Assembly (NCBI GenBank): GCA_964472265.1
Contig: CAYYJO010000087.1
Coordinates: forward strand, 1 to 6,245
Source of the DNA: JAGNLA01 sp964472265
Lineage (GTDB): Bacteria; Caldisericota; Caldisericia; JAAYUI01
Direction: 5' to 3'
DNA: 6,245 nt
Shown: positions 1 through 5,493 of the stretch, one piece after another
Numbering within the stretch: the stretch's first letter is position 1
How the letters are laid out: every line of letters begins with the position of its first letter
Notes under the pieces: model-generated
Seen by the model: only the letters and a program-made list of their open reading frames with translations
Told to the model about the DNA's origin: nothing
Database searches by the model: none
Program-made: the position numbers and the translations under genes

Positions 1-141
1 AAGCAGGAACTTCAAATCGGACTGGCCGGTCTGGGAAAGGCTCTGTGCTATAAACCAGGCAGCAAACGCCGCAACGGTGGCCACAAGATATCCGAGCATG
101 AAGTATTCTATGGCTCTCAACCAGCTGAGTTTGAATTTCAT
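1..141 (-). CDS. N-terminal fragment of an unrecognised membrane protein
   Basis: The first 47 codons are visible, reading leftwards off the window edge. The start is ATG at 141-139; an in-frame TAA lies two codons upstream, so no earlier start is possible. The protein begins MKFKLSWLRAIEYF, a short positively charged segment. A hydrophobic stretch follows at about residues 14-34 (MLGYLVATVAAFAAWFIAQSL), which would make one membrane helix or an uncleaved signal anchor, and then a polar SQTGQSD. The ribosome site is weak. The gene begins 37 bases after the stop of the nucleotide-sugar dehydrogenase, on the same strand and with no terminator between, so the two are probably co-transcribed. By context it may belong to envelope polysaccharide synthesis or export. 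That is inference from position only; I do not recognise the family from this fragment. Confidence 0.7.
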   Translation of the reverse strand, partial: MKFKLSWLRAIEYFMLGYLVATVAAFAAWFIAQSLSQTGQSDLKFLL

Positions 142-178
142 GGTTTAAAATCTGCCATGATCAGTGCTTTTTGTCAAG

Positions 179-1504
179 TCAGAGCGCATGGTAGTCAAGC
201 CCCATCGAGGTTACGAGGTTTTTGTCGAAGGCAAACCTGCAGTCAAGCACAAGACCCGGCTTGTTCATGGTTTCAAACATCTTCGCATCGGCGTTGCCCT
301 TTTCCGGCATCGGTGGCTGTTTTGCTCCGATGATGACAACGTCGCAGCCTTTGACAAGCTCTTCGATTGTTTGTGAAATGTGGTTCGGTTTTACGGCGAC
401 CTGATCCCAGTCCACGACAGAATCGTAAGCCCAGGCATCGATGCCCGATTTCATGAGGCTGTCCAGCACATCGACGGCCGGACTCCACCTTGCGTCTGTC
501 GAATAATCCTTCATGGCAAGACCGATGATGCCAACCTTCGGGTTCTTTATGCCCCCCTTTTTTATCCATGCAGTTGCGATTTCGGCGATGTGTTTCGGCT
601 GGTTGACATTGGCTTTTCTGGCTGTGGAGATTACCGGAATCTCGACGCCAAGTTTGTCTGATGTTGGTTTGAGGTAGTACATGGCTTGCGGTAAACAGTG
701 TCCGCCAACGCCAGGCCCCGGCTGGTGCAGGAATCCGACCCTCTTGTGCGTGCGGATGAGGTCAAGAACTTCCTTTGTGTCCAGGTTCATGGCCGTGCAG
801 AAGTTTGCATACTCGTTTGCCAGTGCGATGTTGACGTCACGGGCGATGTTTTCGAAAACCTTTGCTGCTTCAACTGCTTCCGGGCACGAAGCTTCCCTTA
901 CGTCCCTGATTCCGATGTCTGTGAGGAATTCAACCGCTCTTTTGGTGGCCTTTGGTGTGAGACCGGCCACAGGCGTGACCATGCCGATGAGCTCTTCAAA
1001 TGCTACGTTTTCTGCCATTCGCTCCGAGCTGAAGGCCAGGTCGAAATCAGCGGTTGAAGACATACCAGTGAGTTTTTCCAGCATTGGTGCGATGTATGCT
1101 CTTGTGTAGCCAACTATGAGAGTTGATCTTGCCACAACGAGTGCGTTTTTGCGAAGGTGTTTTGAAAGCGTTTTTAGTGCGCTTTCAAGGTCTGACGTGT
1201 CGGCAGCGTTGTCTTTGAGTGGGATGCCCACCGTCATGATTATCTTCTGGTTGTCATAGTCGAGTGCTTTAGATGGATCGGTTGTGACGTGGAATCTTCC
1301 GGAGGCAACAGCCCGTGAGAGCACTTTTTCAATTGGTTCTCCGTTGAAGGCTTCAGCCATCTTCACGCAGCCGTTGTTCAAAGCGTCAACGTAGGATTGC
1401 CTTACATCCAGCCCGAACACTTCGTAGCCTGAGTTCCACATGATCAGCGACAGTGGAAGGCCAACGTAGCCGAGTCCGATGATTGTCGCTTTCTTTGTCT
1501 CCAT
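179..1504 (-). CDS. UDP-glucose/GDP-mannose dehydrogenase family nucleotide-sugar dehydrogenase
   Basis: This cytoplasmic enzyme family oxidises C6 of a UDP-sugar to the uronic acid with two NAD+. The product feeds capsule, exopolysaccharide or O-antigen synthesis. All three family domains are present in 441 residues, a usual length. The NAD-binding Rossmann loop is GLGYVG at 10-16 near the N-terminus. The central domain has the ERMAE segment (161-165), the EAAK lysine (K215) and ENIARDVNIA (218-227). The catalytic cysteine is C270 in PGPGVGGHCLP. The C-terminal UDP-binding domain has GLAMKDYSTDARWSPA (328-343). The ERMAE and GVGGHCLP wording looks more like the UDP-N-acetylmannosamine/UDP-GlcNAc dehydrogenases (WecC-like) than plain UDP-glucose dehydrogenase, but the substrate cannot be fixed from sequence. 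I chose ATG at 1504 because AAGGATGG lies about 7-10 bases upstream. An in-frame TTG two codons earlier (1510) sits too close to that site. It is first in a leftward pair with the membrane-protein fragment. Confidence 0.93.
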   Translation of the reverse strand: METKKATIIGLGYVGLPLSLIMWNSGYEVFGLDVRQSYVDALNNGCVKMAEAFNGEPIEKVLSRAVASGRFHVTTDPSKALDYDNQKIIMTVGIPLKDNAADTSDLESALKTLSKHLRKNALVVARSTLIVGYTRAYIAPMLEKLTGMSSTADFDLAFSSERMAENVAFEELIGMVTPVAGLTPKATKRAVEFLTDIGIRDVREASCPEAVEAAKVFENIARDVNIALANEYANFCTAMNLDTKEVLDLIRTHKRVGFLHQPGPGVGGHCLPQAMYYLKPTSDKLGVEIPVISTARKANVNQPKHIAEIATAWIKKGGIKNPKVGIIGLAMKDYSTDARWSPAVDVLDSLMKSGIDAWAYDSVVDWDQVAVKPNHISQTIEELVKGCDVVIIGAKQPPMPEKGNADAKMFETMNKPGLVLDCRFAFDKNLVTSMGLDYHAL

Positions 1505-1555
1505 GGTCAAACCATCCTTGCCTGGTGCATTTCAACTTACTTGCGCCATTGTGAG

Positions 1556-1583
1556 ATTCTATTTGTTTAGAGCTTAAAGGCAA
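1556..1583 (-). promoter_or_regulatory. Candidate sigma70-type promoter of the nucleotide-sugar dehydrogenase
   Basis: Read on the minus strand, TTGCCT (1583-1578, 4/6 to the -35 consensus) is followed after 16 bases by TAGAAT (1561-1556, 5/6 to the -10 consensus). This would start RNA near 1549 and leave a leader of about 45 bases before the ATG at 1504. It lies between that gene and the divergent tRNA promoter, which is the expected place. It rests on a consensus match only. Confidence 0.4.
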
Positions 1584-1619
1584 CTTATTTGTATCAGGCA
1601 AACAGGTTAAGGCGATCAC

Positions 1620-1647
1620 TTGACTGCAGGAGCCATTTTGTAATAAT
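1620..1647 (+). promoter_or_regulatory. Candidate promoter of tRNA-Tyr
   Basis: TTGACT (1620-1625, 5/6 match) is followed after 16 bases by AATAAT (1642-1647, 5/6 match). The expected RNA start near 1654 gives a 5' leader of under ten bases before the mature tRNA at 1663, which suits a singly transcribed tRNA gene. Confidence 0.5.
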
Positions 1648-1662
1648 TTATAGACTGCATAC

Positions 1663-1745
1663 GGGCAGTTAGCGAAGTGGCCAAACGCGGTAGACTGTAA
1701 ATCTATTGACTGATGTCTTCGGAGGTTCGAATCCTTCACTGCCCA
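1663..1745 (+). tRNA. tRNA-Tyr (anticodon GTA), CCA not encoded
   Basis: The full cloverleaf can be folded by eye. Acceptor arm GGGCAGT (1663-1669) pairs with ACTGCCC (1738-1744), with discriminator A at 1745. The D stem is GCG/CGC. The anticodon stem GTAGA/TCTAT encloses loop CTGTAAA with GTA at 1697-1699. A class II long variable arm (1707-1720) has a GAC/GTC stem. The T arm is GGAGG/CCTTC around loop TTCGAAT. The anticodon and long variable arm together identify bacterial tRNA-Tyr; archaeal tRNA-Tyr has a short variable arm. The bases after the discriminator are GTA, so CCA must be added by nucleotidyltransferase. No obvious T-run terminator follows. Confidence 0.96.
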
Positions 1746-1830
1746 GTATTCCCAACTTTTGGAGCCCATCAACGGCAAGGTCAGATGATTTCATGGATTC
1801 TGAGTGTTAATGACAAAGATATAAAAAATA

Positions 1831-1860
1831 ATCCCCCTACATCCCCCTTGATAAGGGGAT
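1831..1860 (+). repeat. C-rich tandem motif with hairpin, possible interspersed repeat
   Basis: ATCCCCC occurs twice in tandem (1831-1837 and 1841-1847). The second copy runs into a hairpin, CCCCTT (1844-1849), loop GAT, AAGGGG (1853-1858). An alternative pairing, ATCCCC/GGGGAT, uses 1841-1846 and 1855-1860. No T-run follows on the plus strand, so it is a poor intrinsic terminator for the tRNA. Arrays of C-runs closed by a G-run hairpin are a common form of small dispersed repeat in bacterial intergenic DNA, and this could be one worn copy. It separates the tRNA from the regulator promoter. Confidence 0.4.
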
Positions 1861-1884
1861 AAGTATGAAGTTTTACATGAATAA

Positions 1885-1893
1885 TGATATACT
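1885..1893 (+). promoter_or_regulatory. Candidate extended -10 promoter of the AraC-type regulator
   Basis: TG-A-TATACT (1885-1893) is an extended -10 element with a 5/6 match in the hexamer. No good -35 box lies at the right distance, which extended -10 promoters tolerate. Transcription would begin near 1900, leaving a leader of about 87 bases before the ATG at 1987. Confidence 0.35.
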
Positions 1894-1986
1894 GGCGCCA
1901 TAGAAAAGTTCTTTCATCAAAATCCAAATCCATATACCCTGTTTAGAGCATTTGAAGTCAAGAAGCCAAAAAACGAATCCGTTACC

Positions 1987-2916
1987 ATGAACCTACGAGG
2001 TGGAATTACGAACAGCTGGGAAAACGTTGGCGCAGTCAGGAAGATGCAAGATTACATCGAGCAGCACATTTCGGAGCCGATAACGCTTCACGTGCTCGCA
2101 AATGCTGCAGGCTACTCACCCTGGCATGCCGCAAGGATATTCAAGGAACTGACAGGCAAAAATCCATTCGACTATATCCGTGAACGAAGGCTTTCTTGTG
2201 CAGCAGGAAGGCTTGCAGACGGAGGCGAAAGGATCATCGATGTCGCCTTTGATTTTGTCTTTGAAACCCACGAAGGATTCACAAGAGCATTTTCGAAATA
2301 CTTCGGCATGAATCCAAAACAGTTTGCCAGGGAGAAACCGCCTGTAAAGCTGTTCATCCCGGAAAGCATGCGTGATTACTACCTCAAACGCCAAAGAGGA
2401 GGCAATGAAATGAAAACAAGCTGCAATAAGGTTTTTGTTCAGGTTGTCGAGCGTCCGGCCCGAAAGCTGATACTCAAAAGGGGAATCCTTGCAAAGGATT
2501 ATTTCGCCTACTGCGAAGAGGTTGGCTGCGATGTGTTCGAGGAGCTAAAAGGCGTTAAGGATGCCCTCTACGAACCAATCGGCATGTGGCTCCCTAAACT
2601 TTTGCAAAAGCCAGGCACATCCGAGTACGCAATGGGTGTAGAGGTTCCGACCGATTTCAAGGGATCAGTTCCAAAAGGTTATGAACTCATCGAACTTAAA
2701 CCCTGCAAGATGATGATTTTCCAGGGGCAACCCTACGACGACAAAGATTTTCAGGAGGCAATCGGCGACCTCTGGGCAGTCATGAAAACCTACAACCCTG
2801 AAATCTACGGGTTCTCGTGGGCTGATGACGACGGGCCCAGATTCCAACTTGAGCCTCAGGGATACCGTGGCTACATCGAAGGCCGACCGGTCAGGCAGGT
2901 CAATCAGGGCAAATAG
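1987..2916 (+). CDS. AraC-family regulator with C-terminal GyrI-like effector-binding domain
   Basis: This is a DNA-binding transcriptional regulator of the Rob/GyrI-like class, 309 residues long. The N-terminal AraC domain has two helix-turn-helix units. The first is at about 33-54 (LHVLANAAGYSPWHAARIFK) and the second at about 83-107, with the family signature running through HEGFTRAFSKYFGMNPKQFARE (95-116). After a linker (about 117-142), residues 147-308 form a GyrI-like fold of the kind used to bind small, often hydrophobic or cationic ligands; the end (PRFQLEPQGYRGYIEGRPV) fits that family. Members with this order usually respond to a toxic compound and switch on efflux or detoxification genes. 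Here the ligand and targets are unknown. The ATG at 1987 lacks a clear ribosome site, but WENVGAVRKMQDYIE is needed for the first helix, so a start at the next Met (residue 20) is unlikely. It is transcribed alone, with a promoter candidate upstream and a terminator just after it. Confidence 0.92.
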   Translation: MNLRGGITNSWENVGAVRKMQDYIEQHISEPITLHVLANAAGYSPWHAARIFKELTGKNPFDYIRERRLSCAAGRLADGGERIIDVAFDFVFETHEGFTRAFSKYFGMNPKQFAREKPPVKLFIPESMRDYYLKRQRGGNEMKTSCNKVFVQVVERPARKLILKRGILAKDYFAYCEEVGCDVFEELKGVKDALYEPIGMWLPKLLQKPGTSEYAMGVEVPTDFKGSVPKGYELIELKPCKMMIFQGQPYDDKDFQEAIGDLWAVMKTYNPEIYGFSWADDDGPRFQLEPQGYRGYIEGRPVRQVNQGK

Positions 2917-2933
2917 GTTCCACATCAACCAAC

Positions 2934-2959
2934 AAAGCCCCTGTTGACCCGGGGCTTTT
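2934..2959 (+). terminator. Intrinsic terminator of the AraC-type regulator gene
   Basis: AAAGCCCC (2934-2941) and GGGGCTTT (2951-2958) form a perfect 8-bp stem with a nine-base loop, followed by a short T tract. It begins 18 bases after the stop codon. It also shows that a TTG at 2944, inside the loop, cannot be the start of the next gene. Confidence 0.8.
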
Positions 2960-2978
2960 CTAAAGCAAGGGTTTCCAA

Positions 2979-2984
2979 TATACT
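2979..2984 (+). promoter_or_regulatory. Possible -10 box very close to the polyferredoxin start
   Basis: TATACT (5/6) ends 7 bases before the ATG at 2992, so RNA would begin at or next to the start codon and the message could be leaderless. That would explain the missing ribosome site. No convincing -35 box is present. The alternative is readthrough of the upstream terminator. Confidence 0.25.
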
Positions 2985-2991
2985 TTTCCAC

Positions 2992-3825
2992 ATGAAGAAA
3001 TCGTCGCAACTGATGAGAACGCTTACACAGGCAGCCATATTCGTGTGGCTCTCAATGATCTCGCTGACCCACATGTACGGTGCAAAACTTGGTTTTGGCT
3101 GGCCTGGGAACTCGGCGGCATCACTTGACCAGTACTGCCCGATGGGTGCGCTCGAGACCCTGCCAACGCTTGTCAAAAACCTTGGCTCAGGCTCATTCGT
3201 GTTCATCGGTGGCACCGGCTTCAACGACCTTCTTCTGCTTGCAGTCCTGCTCATCATCACGATCATCTTCTCGGGCGGTTTCTGCGGTTACCTTTGTCCA
3301 TTCGGGGCGATGTTTGACTGGATTTACTGGCTTAGAAAAAGGATTTTCAGGAAAGACATCAGGCTGAACCCAAAACTTTCCTCGATCATGTCACACATGC
3401 GCTACCTGACTCTGGCTGCAATCCTCATCACAACGGTTATCCTTGGGTATCTTGTCTTTGCGACATTCGATCCCTACAGGGCTTTCTTCCACTACGGCTA
3501 CGAATTGACCTGGCTTTCAATCCTGTTCATGTCTGTTGCAATTGTTTCTTCACTGTTCGTTGAAAGATTCACCTGCAACTACATCTGTCCACTCGGTGGT
3601 TTTGTCGGTGTGGTGGCTCTTGCTGGAATGACCCGGATTTCCAAGTCAAAGGAGAGTGGGCGTGAGTGCACAAGTTGTGGCCTGTGCGACGCTGCATGTC
3701 CTTGCAACCTGACGCCTTCAACAAAAATCGAATTCCGTCGGTGCATCCTGTGTGCAAAATGCGTCGATGCCTGCGAAATTTCCAACTCGCTCGTGTTCAC
3801 CTTTGCCGGAAAGGAGTGGAACTAG
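2992..3825 (+). CDS. Membrane-bound 4Fe-4S protein, NapH/NosR-like polyferredoxin
   Basis: This predicted electron-transfer protein has 277 residues from the ATG at 2992. Hydrophobic segments at about 10-28, 78-95, 138-158, 173-190 and 199-212 would anchor it in the inner membrane. Two Cys-x3-Cys-Pro motifs, C98-C102-P103 and C195-C199-P200, lie next to membrane helices, as in NapH, NosR and related proteins. A further YCPMGALETL segment (48-57) is typical of the stand-alone members. The C-terminal domain is a two-cluster ferredoxin: C226-x2-C229-x2-C232-x3-C236-P, then C251-x2-C254-x2-C257-x3-C261. Such proteins usually pass electrons from the quinol pool or a cytoplasmic donor to a partner oxidoreductase; no partner is visible here. 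The start is the first ATG after the terminator and gives a short basic N-terminus before helix 1. A good ribosome site is lacking; ATG 3013 is an alternative. A 35-codon gene follows with no gap. Confidence 0.9.
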   Translation: MKKSSQLMRTLTQAAIFVWLSMISLTHMYGAKLGFGWPGNSAASLDQYCPMGALETLPTLVKNLGSGSFVFIGGTGFNDLLLLAVLLIITIIFSGGFCGYLCPFGAMFDWIYWLRKRIFRKDIRLNPKLSSIMSHMRYLTLAAILITTVILGYLVFATFDPYRAFFHYGYELTWLSILFMSVAIVSSLFVERFTCNYICPLGGFVGVVALAGMTRISKSKESGRECTSCGLCDAACPCNLTPSTKIEFRRCILCAKCVDACEISNSLVFTFAGKEWN

Positions 3826-3933
3826 ATGAAGAGGACTGTGGTTTTTCCAATACTGATTCTATTTTTGTTCCTGGCTTTGATTGTTCTTTTCAGGATCGTG
3901 GGGCATTCGGCATCGGTGAGTTTGATTCCGTGA
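3826..3933 (+). CDS. Small (35-residue) membrane peptide coupled to the polyferredoxin
   Basis: The ATG follows the polyferredoxin TAG stop without a single base between. AAGGAG (3811-3816), inside the end of that gene, is spaced 9 bases from it, a near-ideal ribosome site that argues strongly for real translation. The peptide is MKRTVVFPILILFLFLALIV then LFRIVGHSASVSLIP: two basic residues, one long hydrophobic helix (about 5-25), and a short polar tail. It would be a single-span membrane peptide, perhaps a small subunit or assembly partner of the Fe-S protein, inferred from tight coupling only. The family is not recognised. Its last 19 codons, from GCT at 3874, are mirrored by a second version at 5495-5554 (15/19 residues identical), and the 39-bp direct repeat lies inside it. 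The gene may therefore be the target of an insertion and may now carry a replaced 3' end. Confidence 0.72.
   Translation: MKRTVVFPILILFLFLALIVLFRIVGHSASVSLIP
3873..3911 (+). repeat. Left copy of a 39-bp direct repeat (possible attachment site)
   Basis: It matches 5494-5532 at 38 of 39 positions in the same orientation; the one mismatch is C3886 against G. It starts GGCTTTGATTGTT and ends GGGGCATTCGGC. It lies inside the 35-codon membrane-peptide gene. Just upstream of the core, similarity falls to about 10/15 and then to background. Just downstream the two copies diverge at the nucleotide level but keep reading frame. Read as an attachment site, this is the left junction of a 1,621-bp unit. 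Confidence 0.85.
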
Positions 3934-4063
3934 TTCAACATGAAAATCTGATTTGCAAAAAATATATTACAATACATATTTATATTTGAATTCAGCAAAT
4001 GGATGCCGGCAAGTTGATCAAACAGAGGGCGGGAATCAAATTTCTGATTTATGTTTTCTGTTC

Positions 4064-4082
4064 GGTTATCTGTGAGATAACC
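4064..4082 (+). promoter_or_regulatory. Perfect 8-bp inverted repeat, operator-like
   Basis: GGTTATCT (4064-4071), spacer GTG, AGATAACC (4075-4082). The 19-bp overall length and 3-base centre suit a dimeric helix-turn-helix regulator site. No T-run follows, so it is not a terminator. No promoter is evident right beside it. What binds it, if anything, is unknown. Confidence 0.35.
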
Positions 4083-4260
4083 ATTTCTACATCATCCTTT
4101 CATCAACTTAGGGATATTTTTACTGATAGAAATCTACAATTTTGACTTCAAACGGTCAAAAAAACATTATTGTTGACTTCTGTTATTGAATTCATGAGGC
4201 TTGCATCAATTGAATCCGATTTGAAAAATGCGACTGAGTGTTATTCTATATTTATTTAGT

Positions 4261-4290
4261 ACATATATACTAGTATATAACATATATACT
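4261..4290 (+). promoter_or_regulatory. 16-bp AT palindrome inside an 11-bp direct repeat pair
   Basis: Positions 4264-4279 form a perfect palindrome, TATATACTAGTATATA, centred on ACTAGT. ACATATATACT occurs at 4261-4271 and again at 4280-4290, a period of 19 bases, close to two helical turns, so both copies would face the same side of the DNA. They lie some 60-85 bases upstream of the TATAAT at 4348, a common place for activator or repressor binding. Simple AT-richness can also make such patterns. Confidence 0.4.
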
Positions 4291-4321
4291 GTATTATTGT
4301 CGTTTCAAATGTGTTCAATAT

Positions 4322-4353
4322 AACAACAAAATATTTTTTAGTTGTTGTATAAT
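4322..4353 (+). promoter_or_regulatory. Candidate promoter with overlapping inverted repeat for the disordered-protein gene
   Basis: A perfect TATAAT lies at 4348-4353, with no good -35 box at 16-18 bases upstream, suggesting dependence on an activator. Inverted repeat AACAAC (4322-4327) / GTTGTT (4341-4346) covers exactly the -35 to -10 interval, where a bound protein would block or aid polymerase. RNA would start near 4360, giving a leader of about 40 bases. Confidence 0.5.
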
Positions 4354-4354
4354 A

Positions 4355-4391
4355 TTCTTAGATGATCGTAGAAAATGCTTTCATCTAAGGA
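4355..4391 (+). promoter_or_regulatory. Leader stem-loop reaching into the ribosome binding site
   Basis: CTTAGATGA (4357-4365) pairs perfectly with TCATCTAAG (4381-4389) around a 15-base loop. A U-G and a U-A pair (4356-4390, 4355-4391) extend it to 11 pairs, taking in AAGGA of the Shine-Dalgarno AAGGAG (4387-4392) that serves the ATG at 4400. If RNA begins upstream of 4355, the hairpin would hide the ribosome site. If RNA begins near 4360, as the TATAAT predicts, only the upper six pairs remain, leaving a 5'-terminal hairpin with a free ribosome site. Confidence 0.5.
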
Positions 4392-4399
4392 GATGAAAA

Positions 4400-5287
4400 A
4401 TGACAAACACAAACGAAGACAGAACAAAAGAAGGTAATTTGACGCCAAATGTTGATTCGAAAGACGGATTTGCAAGGATGAACAACAAAAACACGGGAGC
4501 ACCCGACGCAATGTCCAATGAAAAACAGCAGAGAACGGATTCATCGGTTAAAGATGAAATCGTAAAATGCAATCCATCAGAAAACAAAGGCAATTGCACG
4601 GAGACCACAAACGACAGCAGGGACAAAAACAGTTCGGAAAGCAGCGCAAAAACGGTTTCAGGATCAGCCACTGACGCTCAGTCGATGAGATCGGTTGAAG
4701 CACAGTCGGCAACGAACAACGACCCAATCACCAACAAAACTCCGAATGCTCCGTCAGCCGGAAACAATGTCTCGGCAAAGCCGGAAAATAGGAACGACTC
4801 TTCAACCAGAGATGCAAACACACATCCAGACAAAAACCCGTCCCAGCATCCAGTTTCTGAGGCTGCCGCAAAGACTGCAGCAGACAATCAGGATCGCAAT
4901 CCTGCAACAAACCCAAACACTCCACCAGCAGCACAGACAAAGAGCTTCATTTCGCCAAGCAACTACAAAGATAGCAACAAGGCAAGTGCTAGCACGAACA
5001 CGAACGAAAAGGTTGCAGCAGCGCCAGCCGTCCACCAGTCTTCGCCAGTGAAAACAACGGATTTTCAGCCTCACGGCTCAGCTAATGCGAGCCATGACGC
5101 TCATTCAAAGGATTCAAATCCAAAACCGCTGACACATGTCACGGAAGCTGAGATGACTGCAATTGGCAAAAGCACAACGACACCGGACAAATCTGGCAGC
5201 ACAGTCAGCGCTGATACCAATGCTGCCAAAGCCAACGTTCCTACTCCAACAAAAGATGACAATCCAGCAGGAACCCCAAGAATCTAA
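4400..5287 (+). CDS. Low-complexity, intrinsically disordered protein of unknown function
   Basis: The gene codes for 295 residues, dominated by Asn, Ser, Thr, Ala, Lys, Asp and Pro, with no Trp, very few aromatic or large aliphatic residues and only two Cys (both in residues 55-70). No signal peptide, membrane helix, globular domain or regular tandem repeat is visible, so it should be soluble, highly hydrophilic and unfolded. Translation is well supported: AAGGAG (4387-4392) lies 7 bases before the ATG, the frame stays open through strongly A-rich coding DNA, and an intrinsic terminator follows 53 bases after the stop. The coding strand is A-rich and T-poor; minus-strand frames here are shadows of that bias. 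It is a single-gene unit inside the segment bracketed by the 39-bp repeats, so it may be a cargo gene. Hydrophilin-like stress protection, a surface or matrix component, or a disordered partner of phage or plasmid proteins are all possible. None can be chosen from sequence. Confidence 0.75.
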   Translation: MTNTNEDRTKEGNLTPNVDSKDGFARMNNKNTGAPDAMSNEKQQRTDSSVKDEIVKCNPSENKGNCTETTNDSRDKNSSESSAKTVSGSATDAQSMRSVEAQSATNNDPITNKTPNAPSAGNNVSAKPENRNDSSTRDANTHPDKNPSQHPVSEAAAKTAADNQDRNPATNPNTPPAAQTKSFISPSNYKDSNKASASTNTNEKVAAAPAVHQSSPVKTTDFQPHGSANASHDAHSKDSNPKPLTHVTEAEMTAIGKSTTTPDKSGSTVSADTNAAKANVPTPTKDDNPAGTPRI

Positions 5288-5340
5288 CACACAAAATTGC
5301 CACTGACTTTCTTGAGGAAGTTGCTGGATAGATAACCAGA

Positions 5341-5382
5341 AACCGGAGAAGCCTTTTTTAGCTAGCCCTCTCCGGTTTTTTT
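5341..5382 (+). terminator. Strong intrinsic terminator of the disordered-protein gene
   Basis: AACCGGAGA (5341-5349) pairs perfectly with TCTCCGGTT (5369-5377) over 9 bp, with a 19-base loop, and the descending arm runs into seven consecutive T residues (5376-5382). Confidence 0.88.
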
Positions 5383-5493
5383 ATGCCGATGTGGTTGTAA
5401 AAAGGAGTTTTGAATCTTGTTAACGCTTTCCAGGATTGGAGCCATAAATACAATTGAAAGCGAACGGGAATGGTAGTCTCAATATTTATTACC

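Larger units (their letters stand above)
3934..4399 (+). other. AT-rich intergenic region dense in palindromes
   Basis: There is no convincing gene in these 466 bases. An ATG at 3999 opens a 48-codon frame to TGA at 4143-4145, but it has no ribosome site and is crossed by a palindrome. Inverted repeats are GGTTATCT/AGATAACC (4064-4082) and TTTTGAC/GTCAAAA (4140-4161). Further right lie the palindrome at 4264-4279, the 11-bp direct repeats, the AACAAC/GTTGTT pair and the leader hairpin, listed separately. The region is far more AT-rich than the genes to its left, and looks like the long regulatory region of the gene at 4400. Confidence 0.6.

Noticed and set aside
179..1109. Several plus-strand frames across the dehydrogenase gene
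   Set aside because: They overlap a full-length, motif-verified minus-strand enzyme gene and show no recognisable protein features.
1505..1510. TTG start two codons upstream of the dehydrogenase ATG
   Set aside because: AAGGA would be only 4 bases from the TTG; the ATG at 1504 has better spacing.
2944..2991. TTG-initiated upstream extension of the polyferredoxin (16 extra residues)
   Set aside because: The TTG lies in the loop of the terminator of the preceding gene, the extension is not typical of the family, and ATG 2992 gives a normal basic N-terminus before the first helix.
3999..4145. 48-codon plus-strand frame starting ATGGATGCC
   Set aside because: It has no ribosome site, it is crossed by a perfect 8-bp inverted repeat and its composition is unremarkable; chance cannot be excluded.
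4173..4178. TTGACT as a -35 box for a promoter in the intergenic region
   Set aside because: No -10-like hexamer lies 15-19 bases downstream.
4381..5074. Minus-strand hydrophobic, Cys/Leu/Phe-rich frames opposite the disordered-protein gene
   Set aside because: They are antisense shadows of A-rich, T-poor coding DNA on the plus strand, without ribosome sites.
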